Assembly: GCF_004786095.1 (NCBI RefSeq)
Contig: NZ_RHPJ01000001.1
Span: forward strand, 372,001-436,000
DNA: 64,000 nt
Direction of reading: 5' to 3'
From: Serinibacter arcticus
Lineage (GTDB): Bacteria; Actinomycetota; Actinomycetes; Actinomycetales; Beutenbergiaceae
Of the stretch, positions 15,545 through 24,499 are shown one piece after another. Each line of letters starts with the position of its first letter. The stretch's first letter is position 1. The position numbers and the translations under genes were made by a program. Under the pieces are notes generated by a model that saw only the letters and a program-made list of their open reading frames with translations, searched no databases and was not told the DNA's origin.

Positions 15545-16522
15545 GTGGCCGACTCCTCCCCCTCCTCCCCCTCGACGACGCCGGCGCCGCCCCGCTCGGC
15601 CGTGTTCCTGGCCGCGCTCGCGACGGCGGCCGTCCCCGGTCTCGAGGTGGTCGCCACGCGCCACCCGCGCGGGGTCGAGGAGACCGTGGAGTACACCGGG
15701 ATCCTGGACTCCGCCGGACGCAGCTGGGTGGTGCGGGCACCGCGCACGGTCGCCGCCGGAGCCGCGCTCGAGGCCGAGTGGGCGCTGCTCGCGGCGCTGG
15801 CCGACGCCACCCGCCACGACGAGCTCCCGTTCGAGATCGCGCGCCCGACCGGTTTCGCCGACCTCGACGAGGGGGGCCGCGCCGTCGTGCACCCCGATCT
15901 GCCCGGCCGGGACCTGCCGCTGCACACGCTCGTGCCCGGACCGGGCCTGAGCGCCCACCTCGGCCGCAGCCTGGCGGCGCTGCACGAGGTGGAGACCGCC
16001 GCGATCGCCGACTCCGGGCTGGCCGTCTACACCGCCGACGAGTGCCGCACCCGCCTGCTCGCCGAGCTCGACCTGATGGCCCAGACCGGCCGGGTCGCGC
16101 CCGAGGTGCTGCGCCGCTGGGAGGCCGCGCTCGAGGACGTCCGCGCCTGGCGCTTCCGCCCCGTGCTCGTGCACGGCGACCTCGCGCCCGAACGCGTGCT
16201 CGCGGACCGCGACCGCGTGCTGGCGATCACCGACTTCACGGCCGCGCACATCGGCGACCCCGCCGTCGACCTCGCCTGGCTCATCGCCGCCGCCCCCGAG
16301 GACGCGCTGGAGTCGATCCTCGAGGCCTACGCGCTGCACCGGGGCGAGGGCGCGGGCACGATGGTGATCGCGCGTGCGCAGCTGCTCAGCGAGCTCGCGC
16401 TGGGACGCTGGCTGCTGCACGGCCTGCGGATCGGCGACAGCCTCGTGACCGACGAGGCCGAGGCCATGCTGGCCGACCTCGCCATCGCGATCGACGGCGC
16501 CGCGGACATCGTCGGGGCGTAG
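15545..16522 (+). CDS. aminoglycoside phosphotransferase-like kinase-fold protein
   Basis: The 325-residue protein has the APH/choline-kinase fold: a glycine-poor N-lobe, the catalytic-loop sequence LVHGDLAPERVL and the DFG-like DFTAAHIGDPAVDLAWL. The usual Brenner motif is HGDxxxxN; here the Asn, a metal ligand in APH enzymes, is Arg (HGDLAPER). The catalytic Asp of HGD and the second Asp of DFT are present. It may phosphorylate a small molecule or be a degenerate kinase. Location between nudC and adnB, inside a conserved repair-related block rather than a resistance locus, argues for a housekeeping role. The GTG start is 6 bases after TACCGT. Confidence 0.7.
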   Translation: MADSSPSSPSTTPAPPRSAVFLAALATAAVPGLEVVATRHPRGVEETVEYTGILDSAGRSWVVRAPRTVAAGAALEAEWALLAALADATRHDELPFEIARPTGFADLDEGGRAVVHPDLPGRDLPLHTLVPGPGLSAHLGRSLAALHEVETAAIADSGLAVYTADECRTRLLAELDLMAQTGRVAPEVLRRWEAALEDVRAWRFRPVLVHGDLAPERVLADRDRVLAITDFTAAHIGDPAVDLAWLIAAAPEDALESILEAYALHRGEGAGTMVIARAQLLSELALGRWLLHGLRIGDSLVTDEAEAMLADLAIAIDGAADIVGA

Positions 16523-16530
16523 GCCCGACC

Positions 16531-16551
16531 GGCCGTCGGGGACCGACGGCC
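16531..16551. terminator. hairpin between the convergent kinase-fold gene and adnB
   Basis: GGCCGTCGG (16531-16539) and CCGACGGCC (16543-16551) form a 9-bp stem with a 3-base loop in the 40-base gap between two converging stops. Confidence 0.6.
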
Positions 16552-16562
16552 GACGGCGACCG

Positions 16563-19500
16563 TCAGCGACCGGGCACGATCCCGCGCAGCTCGCCGAGCT
16601 GCGCGCCCACGAGCGCCTCGACCTCGGCCTCGCCGAGCATCGGGGCGTCGTGCGTGTAGCCCGCGCCGACGAAGTGGAACGAGGCCGCGACCCGCTCGAT
16701 CGGCACGCCGTGCAGGCGCGACCACCCCAGCCGGTAGAGCGCGAGCTGCAGCTCGCGCGCCCGGTGCGCCCGCTCACCCCGCGCCGGGGCGCCGGTCTTC
16801 CAGTCCACGACGTGCACGAGCGGCTGCCGACCCGTCTCGGGGACGGGTCCCGCCCACGGGAAGACGGCGTCGATGCGGCACCGCACCGTCGTGCCCGCGA
16901 CCGGCGTCTCGACGTCGGCCTCGATCGCGATCGGCTCCCGGTCGGCCCACGGCGAGGCGAGGAACGCGTCCTGCAGCGCCGCGAGCTCCTCGTCCGAGCC
17001 GACGACGTCGGCCACGTCCAGGTCGTCGACGTCCAGCAGCGCGGCGCGCGCGAAGTGCCGCTCCACCCACGCGTGGAACTGCGTGCCCCGGCGGGTGTGG
17101 ATCGACGGGCGTGCGGGGATCGGGCGGCGACGGTCGAGCGCGAACGTCTGCGGATCGGTGGCGAGCGCGACGACGGCGGAGGCGGAGAGGTGCTGCGGGT
17201 CGGCGGCCGTGCGCTCGCGGCCGGCGTCCTCGAGCTCGGCGAGGAGGGTCTCGGCCTGCCAGCGCCACTGCACGAGCACCGGGTCCCCGCCCGTCGCGGG
17301 CGGGGTCGGGACGCGCTCGCCGGGCGGCGGCACGAGCTCGGCCGCGCGCCGCAGCGCCTCGAGCAGGTCACCGTCCCGCTCGACCGGCCACGTCGCCTGC
17401 ACCGGGGCCGGCGGTTCGGCCTCGAGCGGTGGGGTCTCGAGCGCGTCCGGCGCCGTACCGGGCAGCGGGGTCGCGGCGCCCCCCGCCACGAGCGCGCGCA
17501 GGAATCGCGACGGCGCGTTGACCGTCGTGCGCCCGGAGTGCCAGCACCCGGTCAGCACCAGGATCGAGCGAGCGCGGGTGAAGGCGACGTAAGCGAGCCG
17601 CCGCTCCTCGCGCAGCGCGCGGTCGCCGTCGGCCAGCTTGAAGTCCGCCAGCGCGTCCCTGACCCCCGCGTGGTCGGCCCCGGGAGGGACCTCGAGGTCG
17701 GGCAGGTGCGACGCGTCGCCGCGCATCTCGTACGGCAGCGCCTCCAGCGAGGTCGTCCACCCGGACGAGCTGGGCATCCCCTTCGCCGTCGTGATGCTCG
17801 GGAAGTCGCCCTCCATGAGGCCGACCACGCCCACGACGTCCCACTCCAGGCCCTTGGCCGCGTGGATCGTCATGATCTGCACGCACGTGGGGTCGGGTTC
17901 GCTCGCGGCGACGTCGAGGCCGCGCTCGTACTCGTCCGCGGCGTCGAGCCAGGCCAGGAACGAGCCCAGCGTGGGCGAGGGCGAGCCCGCCTCGAACTCG
18001 GCCGCCACGACGGCGAGCTCGTCCAGGTCGGCCCGGCCGTGCGCGGCCCCGCCGGCGTGCGCGTGCACCTCGAGGTCCAGGCCGAGGGACTGCTCCACGG
18101 CCACGACGAGGTCCGCGAGCGCCAGGTGGGTCAGGCCGCGCACGTCCCGCAGGAGCGTCGCGGCGTCGCGCAGGCGGAGCAGCCCGTCCGGCGTGAACGA
18201 CCGGCCGCGGTCGGAGGTCCAGGTCTCCTGCTGCGGCAGCATCTCGAGCGCCTCGACGATGCTGGCGGTGTCGGTGTCCTCGCGAGCCGCGCCGTCAAGG
18301 CGGCGCGCGGACGTGCGACGGCGGGCCAGGTCCGACAGCGCGAACAGGTCGCTCGCGCCGAGCCGGTGGGACGGACCCGTGAGCAGGCGCAGCAGGGCGT
18401 CGCCGCGCGACGGGTCGTACGCGGCCGTCAGGACGGCGCGGACGTCGCTCACCTCGGGGGTGCGCAGCAGTCCGGCCAACCCGACCACCTGGGCGGGGAC
18501 GCCGTGCTCGGCGAGGGCGGCACGGACCGCCTCGAACTGGCTGCGCTTGCGGCACAGCACGGCGGCGGTCCGCTCCCCCGGGCGCCAGGCGGTGCGCAGC
18601 GCCCGGGCGAGCGCGGTCGCCTCGGCGGCGGAGTCGGGCGCGAACGTCCAGCGCACGACGCCGGGCCCGGCACCGGGGCGCGGCAGCAGCGGCGGCACGT
18701 CGACGTCGGGAACGTCCGTGGCCGCACGCGCCTCCGCGTCCGCGTCGGACTCCGCACCATCATCCGCGCCCACCCCGGCGTGCGTGTCGACACCTGCGTC
18801 CCGCAGCGGCGCCGACGTCAGGTTCGCGGCCGCGAGGATCGCCTCGTCGTTGCGCCACGACGTCGTCAGGTGCGCCACGGGCGCCGGCCCGCCGTCGGCC
18901 CGCGGGAACTGCTCGGGGAAGGAGAGCAGCGCACCGGCGCTGGCGCCGCGCCAGCCGTAGATGCCCTGGTGCGGGTCGCCGACGGCGGTGACCGGATGGC
19001 CGTGCGCGAACAGCGCCTGCAGCATCTCCAGCTGCGCGACGGAGGTGTCCTGGTACTCGTCCAGCAGCACCACGCGCGCCGCGTCGCGCTCGCCCCGTCC
19101 AACCACCGGGAACTGTCGTGCGAGTGTGGCCGCCGCCGCCACCTGGTCGGGGAAGTCCATGGCTGCGCGGGCACGCTTGCCCGCGCTGAACTCCGCCACG
19201 AGCGGCATCAGGCTCGCGCGGTCGCGCAGCGACCCGATGACCTTGGCCACGTCCGCGTACGGGTCCTTCTTCCGCGCGGTCGGCAGGGCGTCGGCCAGGC
19301 CGTCGGCGATGCGGTGCAGCTCGACGGCGGCCGCCTCCGGCGTGCTCAGGTGCTCCGCCAGCTCGCCCGCGAGCGTGACGACGGCGCGCACCACCGTGAT
19401 CGGGGCCTTCGTCAGCTCGAGGTCGCCGGTCCAGCGCTCGACCACCTGGGTGGCGACCTGGTAGCGGCCCGCCTCGCTCAGCAGCGTCTGGTCGGCCTCG

Positions 19501-19925
19501 ATCCCGAGGCGCACGCCGTGGTCGTTCACGAGCTGCCCGGCGTAGGCGTTGTACGTGGAGATCCGGGGGCGCTCGGTCAGCCACCCGTGATCGGCCGTGC
19601 TCGGTCCCTGGCCGCCCTGCTCCCGCACACCGGAGCGCCCCTCGCTCCCCGCCCGCCAGCGCGCGAGCGCGCGGAGGTGCCGCTCGATGCGGCCCGCGAG
19701 CTCGGAGGCGGCCTTCCTGGTGAAGGTCAGGCCGAGGATCTCCGACGGCGCGACGATCTCGTTCGCCACGAGGTAGACCACGCGGTCGGTCATCGTGGCG
19801 GTCTTGCCGGACCCCGCTCCCGCGACCACGAGCATCGGCTCGAGGGGGGCCTCGATCACGGCGACCTGCTGGTCGGTCGGCTCGGGCTTGCCGAGAACGG
19901 CGGCGAGCTCGCGCGCGCCGATCAC
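16563..19925 (-). CDS. adnB: AdnB-type UvrD/RecB helicase-nuclease subunit
   Basis: The 1120-residue protein combines an N-terminal SF1A motor with a C-terminal RecB-like nuclease. Visible motifs: Walker A VVAGAGSGKT (K41), Walker B VVLLDEYQDTS, motif III GDPHQGIYGWRGA, MTIHAAKGLEWD and motif VI YVAFTRARSIL. The nuclease part has GTQFHAWVERHF, CRIDAVF, VVDWKTG and QLALYRLGW. Length matches mycobacterial AdnB (about 1100). AdnAB is a heterodimer that resects double-strand DNA ends. GTG at 19925 overlaps the adnA stop (GTGA), so the two subunits are translationally coupled with adnA first. A long linker after residue 400, rich in Asp and Ala, looks like a non-conserved insertion. Confidence 0.88.
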   Translation of the reverse strand: MIGARELAAVLGKPEPTDQQVAVIEAPLEPMLVVAGAGSGKTATMTDRVVYLVANEIVAPSEILGLTFTRKAASELAGRIERHLRALARWRAGSEGRSGVREQGGQGPSTADHGWLTERPRISTYNAYAGQLVNDHGVRLGIEADQTLLSEAGRYQVATQVVERWTGDLELTKAPITVVRAVVTLAGELAEHLSTPEAAAVELHRIADGLADALPTARKKDPYADVAKVIGSLRDRASLMPLVAEFSAGKRARAAMDFPDQVAAAATLARQFPVVGRGERDAARVVLLDEYQDTSVAQLEMLQALFAHGHPVTAVGDPHQGIYGWRGASAGALLSFPEQFPRADGGPAPVAHLTTSWRNDEAILAAANLTSAPLRDAGVDTHAGVGADDGAESDADAEARAATDVPDVDVPPLLPRPGAGPGVVRWTFAPDSAAEATALARALRTAWRPGERTAAVLCRKRSQFEAVRAALAEHGVPAQVVGLAGLLRTPEVSDVRAVLTAAYDPSRGDALLRLLTGPSHRLGASDLFALSDLARRRTSARRLDGAAREDTDTASIVEALEMLPQQETWTSDRGRSFTPDGLLRLRDAATLLRDVRGLTHLALADLVVAVEQSLGLDLEVHAHAGGAAHGRADLDELAVVAAEFEAGSPSPTLGSFLAWLDAADEYERGLDVAASEPDPTCVQIMTIHAAKGLEWDVVGVVGLMEGDFPSITTAKGMPSSSGWTTSLEALPYEMRGDASHLPDLEVPPGADHAGVRDALADFKLADGDRALREERRLAYVAFTRARSILVLTGCWHSGRTTVNAPSRFLRALVAGGAATPLPGTAPDALETPPLEAEPPAPVQATWPVERDGDLLEALRRAAELVPPPGERVPTPPATGGDPVLVQWRWQAETLLAELEDAGRERTAADPQHLSASAVVALATDPQTFALDRRRPIPARPSIHTRRGTQFHAWVERHFARAALLDVDDLDVADVVGSDEELAALQDAFLASPWADREPIAIEADVETPVAGTTVRCRIDAVFPWAGPVPETGRQPLVHVVDWKTGAPARGERAHRARELQLALYRLGWSRLHGVPIERVAASFHFVGAGYTHDAPMLGEAEVEALVGAQLGELRGIVPGR

Positions 19926-22900
19926 GGTCCCACCACCCGGGCGCCGGCGTCCTGGGCCGGACAGCTGCTCGCCACCGGGCAGCCGCCGCAGTAGGGTCCG
20001 GCCGTCGCGACGAAGGTCGCCGACGCCATCGTGTCCGCCGACTCCGCGACGAGCCGGCTGGTCCAGGGATCCTCCGGCGTCGGTGGCGCCTGGTCCCGCA
20101 GACCGTGCTTCGCCGCCGTGCCGTCGACGTAGGCGAGCCGAGCGCCCCCGACCACGGAGCCCGGGAAGCCGCCCGCGAGCACGGCCTCCTGGTAGGCGGC
20201 GAGCTGCGGGTGGTGCTCGGCGTCGGCGACGCTGACCCTGCTCGAGGACGTCTTGAGGTCGACGATGCGCACCGCGCCGTCGTCGAGGTGCTCCACGCGG
20301 TCCACCCGGCCGGTCAGATCGGCCCGACCGACCGTCACCGCGAACGCCTGCTCGGCGTCGACGCGCCCCGGGACCCCGGCGACGTACTCCGCCAGCAGCC
20401 GGACCATGTTCTCGGCCCGACGACGCTGGAGCCGGGCCGGCCAGGCGTCGCCCAGCCCGAGGCCGGACCAGCGCGCGTCGAGCTCGGTGAGCATCTCCTC
20501 CGCGCTGCCGTGCGGCAGGTCGGCGGCGATGCCGTGCACCAGCGTGCCGAGCTCGGCGACGACGGAGGAGCCGGAACGCCCGCCCGCGCTGGTCAGCGCC
20601 CACCTGAGGGCGCACTGGTCGAGGGTCGTGAGGTCCGACGGGGTCATCCGTACGTTCTCCCCGTCCGTCCACAGCTCGCGGGTGCTCGAGTCGGCGGCCG
20701 TGCCCCACCAGGCCGACGGGTCCGCGCCGGGGACGGCGTGCGCCGCGAGCAGCGACAGCAGCTCGCCGGCCGCACGCGCGCGACGTGCGGACGAGGGGTG
20801 CAGCACCTCGCGCCGGAGTGCTGCGGTGAGTCCGCGCAGGTCCAGGGCGGGCGGAACCGGCTGCACGGGGCGGTCCGCATCGGCGTCGGGCGGCGGGGGG
20901 TCGACGATGTCGAGCAGTCCCGAGGGCCGGGTGTCGGGGTCCTGGACGGCCGTGACGAGCAGGTGCGCGCGCGTCCGGCTGACGGCGCTCGCGAGCAGGC
21001 GCAGCTCGTCGGCGAGCACCGCCCGGCGGGCGTCGACCGGCCGCACCGGGGCGTCGCCCCGCCCCGTGGCGATGTCGCTCACGCCGACCGGGTCGAGCAG
21101 CCGCGCGCGGAGCCGCAGATCGGGCCAGACGTCCTCCTGCACCCCGGCGACGGCGACGACGTCCCACTCCAGCCCGGCGGCGGCCGCCGCCGTCATGACG
21201 GTCACGGCCTCGCTGCGCTCGCCCGTGGCGGCCAGGGTGTCCGAGGCGAACTCCTGCGCCTCGAGGTAGGCGGTGAAGCCGGCGATCGCGGCACCCTCCT
21301 GCCGCAGCGTGAACGACTCGGCCGCGCGGAACAGCGCGAGGACGGCGTCGAGGTCGGCGTCGGCGCGCTCCGCGGCCGCCCCCGTCCCGAGCGCACGCTG
21401 GCGCCAGGACGCGGCGAGGCCGGTCGCGTCCCAGACCGCCCACAGCGCGCTCTCGAGGGAGGCGCCCGGCTGCGCGAGCGCTCCACGGCCCGCGCGCAGC
21501 ACGCGCGTCACGCGACGCAGACCGGATCGCAGCCGGTGCGGGACCTCGGCCGCGACGTCGTCGGCCAGGACCGCCTCGACCAGGAGCTCGTCGCTCGGTC
21601 GCACACCGCCCGCGAGCGCCTCCGCCCCGCGCAGGGCCCGGCGCAGGGCGCGCATGCCGACGGGATCGAGCCCGCCGATCGGCGAGAGCAGCAGCTCGGT
21701 GATCTCCTCGGGGGGCGGTGGTTCGTCGTCGGGCAGCACCGCGAGCGCGAGGGCGCGCAGGAGGGGCCGCACGGCGGGCTCCTCGCGCAGCGGCACCTCG
21801 CCCTGCGCCGTGGCGACGGGCACGCCGCCGGCGCGCAGGCCGCGGCGCAGCGCAGCGACCTGACCGCTCGCCCGGACCAGGACGGCCATCCCGCTCCAGG
21901 CGATCCCGTCGCGGAGCCGGTGGGTGCGCAGCGTCCGGGCGATGGCGCGGGCCTCCTCGGGGACGCTGCGCAGCACGGAGACGGTCACGCTCGAGGTGGG
22001 TGCGGCGTCGGGATCGCTCGTCCGCACGGGGCGGGCGCGACGACGTCGCACGTCGCCCAGCGCGGGCAGGCCGGCGGTCACGGCGTCGACGACGTCGCGC
22101 AGGCGGTCGTCCCCGCGCCAGACCGTGGGCAGCACGTGCGGCTGCGCACCGAACTCGCCCACGACCTCGGGGGCACCGCCGGCAGCTCCTCGGGCCGACC
22201 CGGCCCCGGTCGGCCAGGCGATCCCGCCGAGCATCCCCGCCGGGCCGGTCGTGGCCCGGTCCAGGAGCGCGGGGACGGCGCCGCGGAACGTCTGGACGGC
22301 GATGTCCGGGTCCCCCAGCAGGACCAGGCGCGAGCCGTCGTCGGCCAGCACGCGCAGCAGACGTGCGGTCGCGAGGGTCGCGTCCTGGTAGTCGTCGTGC
22401 ACGACGACGCGCATCCGCGGTCGGGGGTGGCCGGGCAGGTCGTTCTCCCAGGAGGACAGCGCGAGCACCGCCTCGTCCAGGATCGTGGCGACGTCGTAGC
22501 GCCGCCCGCGGTCCGGCGTCGTCTCACCCAGTCGCGTGATCTCCTCGTACTCGGTCAGCACGCGACCGGCCGCCGACCAGGCGGGACGGCCGTGCCGCTC
22601 GCCCCGACGCACGAGCTCCGGCCCGTCCCAGCCCGCCTCCGCGGCACGCATGAGGAGGTCGCGCAGCTCGTGGCGGAACGTCGACAGCGTCAGCGCCGCC
22701 TCGGGCACGTCCGCGGGCCAGCGCGGGTCGCGGCCCACACCCTCGGCGTGCCCGGCGAGCATCTCGGTCAGGACCGCGTCCTGGTCGGCGCCCGTGAGCA
22801 TGCTGGGCGGCACGTCCCCCAGGAGCGCGGCGCGAGCGCGCAGCACCGAGAACGCGAACGACGCGGGCGTGCGGACCAGCACGCGACCGACCGTCACCGG

Positions 22901-23197
22901 GAGCAGCTGGGCGAGCTGGTCGCGCAGGCGCCCCGCCGCGCGTCGCGTGGGGGCGAGCAGCAGGAGGTCGTCCGTACCGCCGTCGCGCGCCAGAGCGGCC
23001 ATCAGCTCGAGCGCGACCGTGCTGCGGCCGCTGCCCGGCGCGCCGAGGACCACGTGGTGCCCGCCCGCGCGCACCGAGGCGACCACCGACGCGAGCGCGG
23101 CCTCCCCCGCCGCTGCGGGGTCGAGGTCGCGGGCGCCGTCCGGCGCGAGCGTAGGAGGTGCGGTCACGGTGACGATCCCATCACGGCCGTCCGACAT
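19922..23197 (-). CDS. adnA: AdnA-type helicase-nuclease subunit
   Basis: The 1091-residue protein is the AdnAB partner. Its motor is degenerate: Walker A reads LGAPGSGRST, with Arg (R58) replacing the catalytic Lys, and Walker B is VVVHDDYQD. Motif VI SAVSRTRAHLL is retained. The C-terminal nuclease is intact by motif: GTLVHGI, GRVDRVEHL, IVDLKTSS and QLAAYQEAV. Four cysteines suited to a Fe-S cluster bracket it: one in TTLDQCALRW and three in YCGGCPVASSCP, as in AddB-like nucleases. In the mycobacterial enzyme AdnB is reported as the main motor, which fits the R58 change. The ATG at 23197 has no clear ribosome binding site; a GTG at codon 11 is an alternative. Confidence 0.85.
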   Translation of the reverse strand: MSDGRDGIVTVTAPPTLAPDGARDLDPAAAGEAALASVVASVRAGGHHVVLGAPGSGRSTVALELMAALARDGGTDDLLLLAPTRRAAGRLRDQLAQLLPVTVGRVLVRTPASFAFSVLRARAALLGDVPPSMLTGADQDAVLTEMLAGHAEGVGRDPRWPADVPEAALTLSTFRHELRDLLMRAAEAGWDGPELVRRGERHGRPAWSAAGRVLTEYEEITRLGETTPDRGRRYDVATILDEAVLALSSWENDLPGHPRPRMRVVVHDDYQDATLATARLLRVLADDGSRLVLLGDPDIAVQTFRGAVPALLDRATTGPAGMLGGIAWPTGAGSARGAAGGAPEVVGEFGAQPHVLPTVWRGDDRLRDVVDAVTAGLPALGDVRRRRARPVRTSDPDAAPTSSVTVSVLRSVPEEARAIARTLRTHRLRDGIAWSGMAVLVRASGQVAALRRGLRAGGVPVATAQGEVPLREEPAVRPLLRALALAVLPDDEPPPPEEITELLLSPIGGLDPVGMRALRRALRGAEALAGGVRPSDELLVEAVLADDVAAEVPHRLRSGLRRVTRVLRAGRGALAQPGASLESALWAVWDATGLAASWRQRALGTGAAAERADADLDAVLALFRAAESFTLRQEGAAIAGFTAYLEAQEFASDTLAATGERSEAVTVMTAAAAAGLEWDVVAVAGVQEDVWPDLRLRARLLDPVGVSDIATGRGDAPVRPVDARRAVLADELRLLASAVSRTRAHLLVTAVQDPDTRPSGLLDIVDPPPPDADADRPVQPVPPALDLRGLTAALRREVLHPSSARRARAAGELLSLLAAHAVPGADPSAWWGTAADSSTRELWTDGENVRMTPSDLTTLDQCALRWALTSAGGRSGSSVVAELGTLVHGIAADLPHGSAEEMLTELDARWSGLGLGDAWPARLQRRRAENMVRLLAEYVAGVPGRVDAEQAFAVTVGRADLTGRVDRVEHLDDGAVRIVDLKTSSSRVSVADAEHHPQLAAYQEAVLAGGFPGSVVGGARLAYVDGTAAKHGLRDQAPPTPEDPWTSRLVAESADTMASATFVATAGPYCGGCPVASSCPAQDAGARVVGP

Positions 23198-23288
23198 CGT
23201 CGGTCGGACCGCGCCGGCCCGACATCGCCGGTCGAACGCGGCGGTGCGCCGCCAGCGAACGCGCGCACGGGTCGGGACCGGCGCTGCC

Positions 23289-23294
23289 TACGAT
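23289..23294 (+). promoter_or_regulatory. -10 box (TACGAT) upstream of the DUF3107 gene
   Basis: TACGAT ends 6 bases before the ATG at 23301. Confidence 0.5.
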
Positions 23295-23300
23295 GACGCC

Positions 23301-23522
23301 ATGGAGATCACGATCGGAATCCGCCAGGTGGCTCGCGAGCTGACCCTGGAGACCAACCAGACGGCCGACGAGGTCACGGCGGCGGTGGAGAAGGCCCTCG
23401 CCGGCGCGATCCTCGACCTCACCGACGCGCGCGGCCGCCGCGTCATCGTCCCGTCCGAGGCCATCGGCTACGTCGAGCTCGGCGTGGAGGAGACGCGTCG
23501 GGTCGGCTTCGGCAAGGCCTGA
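23301..23522 (+). CDS. DUF3107 family protein
   Basis: This 73-residue protein belongs to a small actinobacterial family (Rv3208A, TB9.4) of unknown function. It begins MEITIGIRQVARELTLET, has one central helix (TADEVTAAVEKAL) and ends IVPSEAIGYVELGVEETRRV, then GFGKA; the IGYVE(L/I)G core near residue 54 is the family hallmark. It is cytosolic. It has its own likely leaderless promoter and is divergent from adnA, as in related genomes. Confidence 0.88.
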   Translation: MEITIGIRQVARELTLETNQTADEVTAAVEKALAGAILDLTDARGRRVIVPSEAIGYVELGVEETRRVGFGKA

Positions 23523-23545
23523 CACCCTCGCCCCACGTGCGACGC

Positions 23546-23579
23546 AGAACGAGCCGGGCCCGCGGGCCCGGCTCGTTCT
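23546..23579. terminator. bidirectional terminator between DUF3107 and ferritin-like genes
   Basis: Perfect 16-bp inverted repeat with a 2-base centre (arms 23546-23561 and 23564-23579, AGAACGAGCCGGGCCC and complement), followed on the plus strand by CGTTCTG. It sits between two converging stop codons. Confidence 0.75.
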
Positions 23580-23618
23580 CGTTCTGCGGTGTCAGGACGC
23601 CGCCGCCCGACCGCCGGC

Positions 23619-24299
23619 TCAGGCCGTCAGGTTCAGTCGCTTCATCCGACGGGCGTGCTCACCGGTGAGACGGCCCGTCAGCGCCGTGACCTGCTCCACG
23701 GTCCACCCCGGCCCCGCGGCCAGGGTCGCGAGCCCGGGGTGGACGGCGAGCAGCCGGGCGGTGATCCCGAGACCCTCGCCCACCACGCGGCGCCCCCAGA
23801 GCGCCAGCCGCGCCGCCACCTGGGGCTCGGCGGAGATGACGGGTTCGAGCGTCGCGACGACGAAGTCGCCGTGCCCGTTGTCGGCGAGCGGCACCGCGGC
23901 CACCTCGCGGGTCTGACCGGTCAGTCCGTTCACGATCTCCCGCTGCAGGTCGAGCACGATCCCGTAACCGATGTAGGTCTTGACCAGGCGCTCCCACCAG
24001 TCGCGCGGCACGAGTCGCGCGTCGAACTCGCTCAGCAGCTCGCGGAACGTCCAGATGCTGTCGTCGAAGTCCTCGGCGCCGGCGCCGAGCGCGTGCGCGT
24101 GCGTCTCGACCGCCTCCAGCGAGGCGAGCTCCCCGGCAGCCATCCGCGACAGCGCGATCCGGGTGCGCAGCTCGGGGGCGTGCGCGGCGTCGTCGGCCAG
24201 TCGGGCGAAGTTCGCGAGCTCGCTCGCCGCGACGAGCGCGAGGGCGTCGAGCGCGCCGACGGACGGATCGTGGGCGCCGGGACCGGCGGGCTGAGACAT
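23619..24299 (-). CDS. ferritin-like fold protein (MiaE-like family)
   Basis: The 226-residue, all-helical protein matches the actinobacterial ferritin-like fold family found next to the DEAD-box helicase. Helix segments with acidic residues suited to a di-iron site are seen: LVAASELANFARLADDA, RMAAGELASLEAVETHAHAL and DDSIWTFRELLSEFDARL. The later WWERLVKTYIGYGIVLDLQREIVNG helices are the most conserved part; WWERLVKTYIGYGI is a useful tag. Related MiaE enzymes hydroxylate a tRNA base, but the ligand set cannot be proven by eye, so function is unknown. The ATG at 24299 is chosen over an upstream ATG because homology starts there; its ribosome binding site is weak. Confidence 0.75.
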   Translation of the reverse strand: MSQPAGPGAHDPSVGALDALALVAASELANFARLADDAAHAPELRTRIALSRMAAGELASLEAVETHAHALGAGAEDFDDSIWTFRELLSEFDARLVPRDWWERLVKTYIGYGIVLDLQREIVNGLTGQTREVAAVPLADNGHGDFVVATLEPVISAEPQVAARLALWGRRVVGEGLGITARLLAVHPGLATLAAGPGWTVEQVTALTGRLTGEHARRMKRLNLTA

Positions 24300-24322
24300 G
24301 CACGCCAGCCTATCGGCGGCAC

Positions 24323-24499
24323 TACACTGGCCCGGACACAGGTTGCCCGGTCGCTGCCAAGCCCCTGCCACTGCCCGTCGTCGTGACACGTCACGGACGG
24401 GCGCGAAAACCCGCGATCGGCTGCCGCCACCAGGCGCACGCATCGCCGCGGAAGGCACCGCCCACCGCGTGCAGACGGCGCCACGAGAGCAAGGCAGAC
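24323..24499 (+). promoter_or_regulatory. long structured leader of the DEAD-box helicase gene
   Basis: TACACT at 24323-24328 is the best -10 candidate, giving a leader of about 165 bases. It contains a strong hairpin at 24374-24401: outer arms CCCGTC/GACGGG and inner arms CGTGAC/GTCACG around AC. The remaining leader shows no small ORF with a good ribosome binding site. Leaders of RNA helicase genes are often autoregulated through structure, so this may be a control site; that is inference. Confidence 0.4.

Noticed and set aside
15545-16522. Antibiotic resistance phosphotransferase
   Set aside because: The motif is degenerate and the gene is in a conserved repair block; fold similarity alone does not support resistance.
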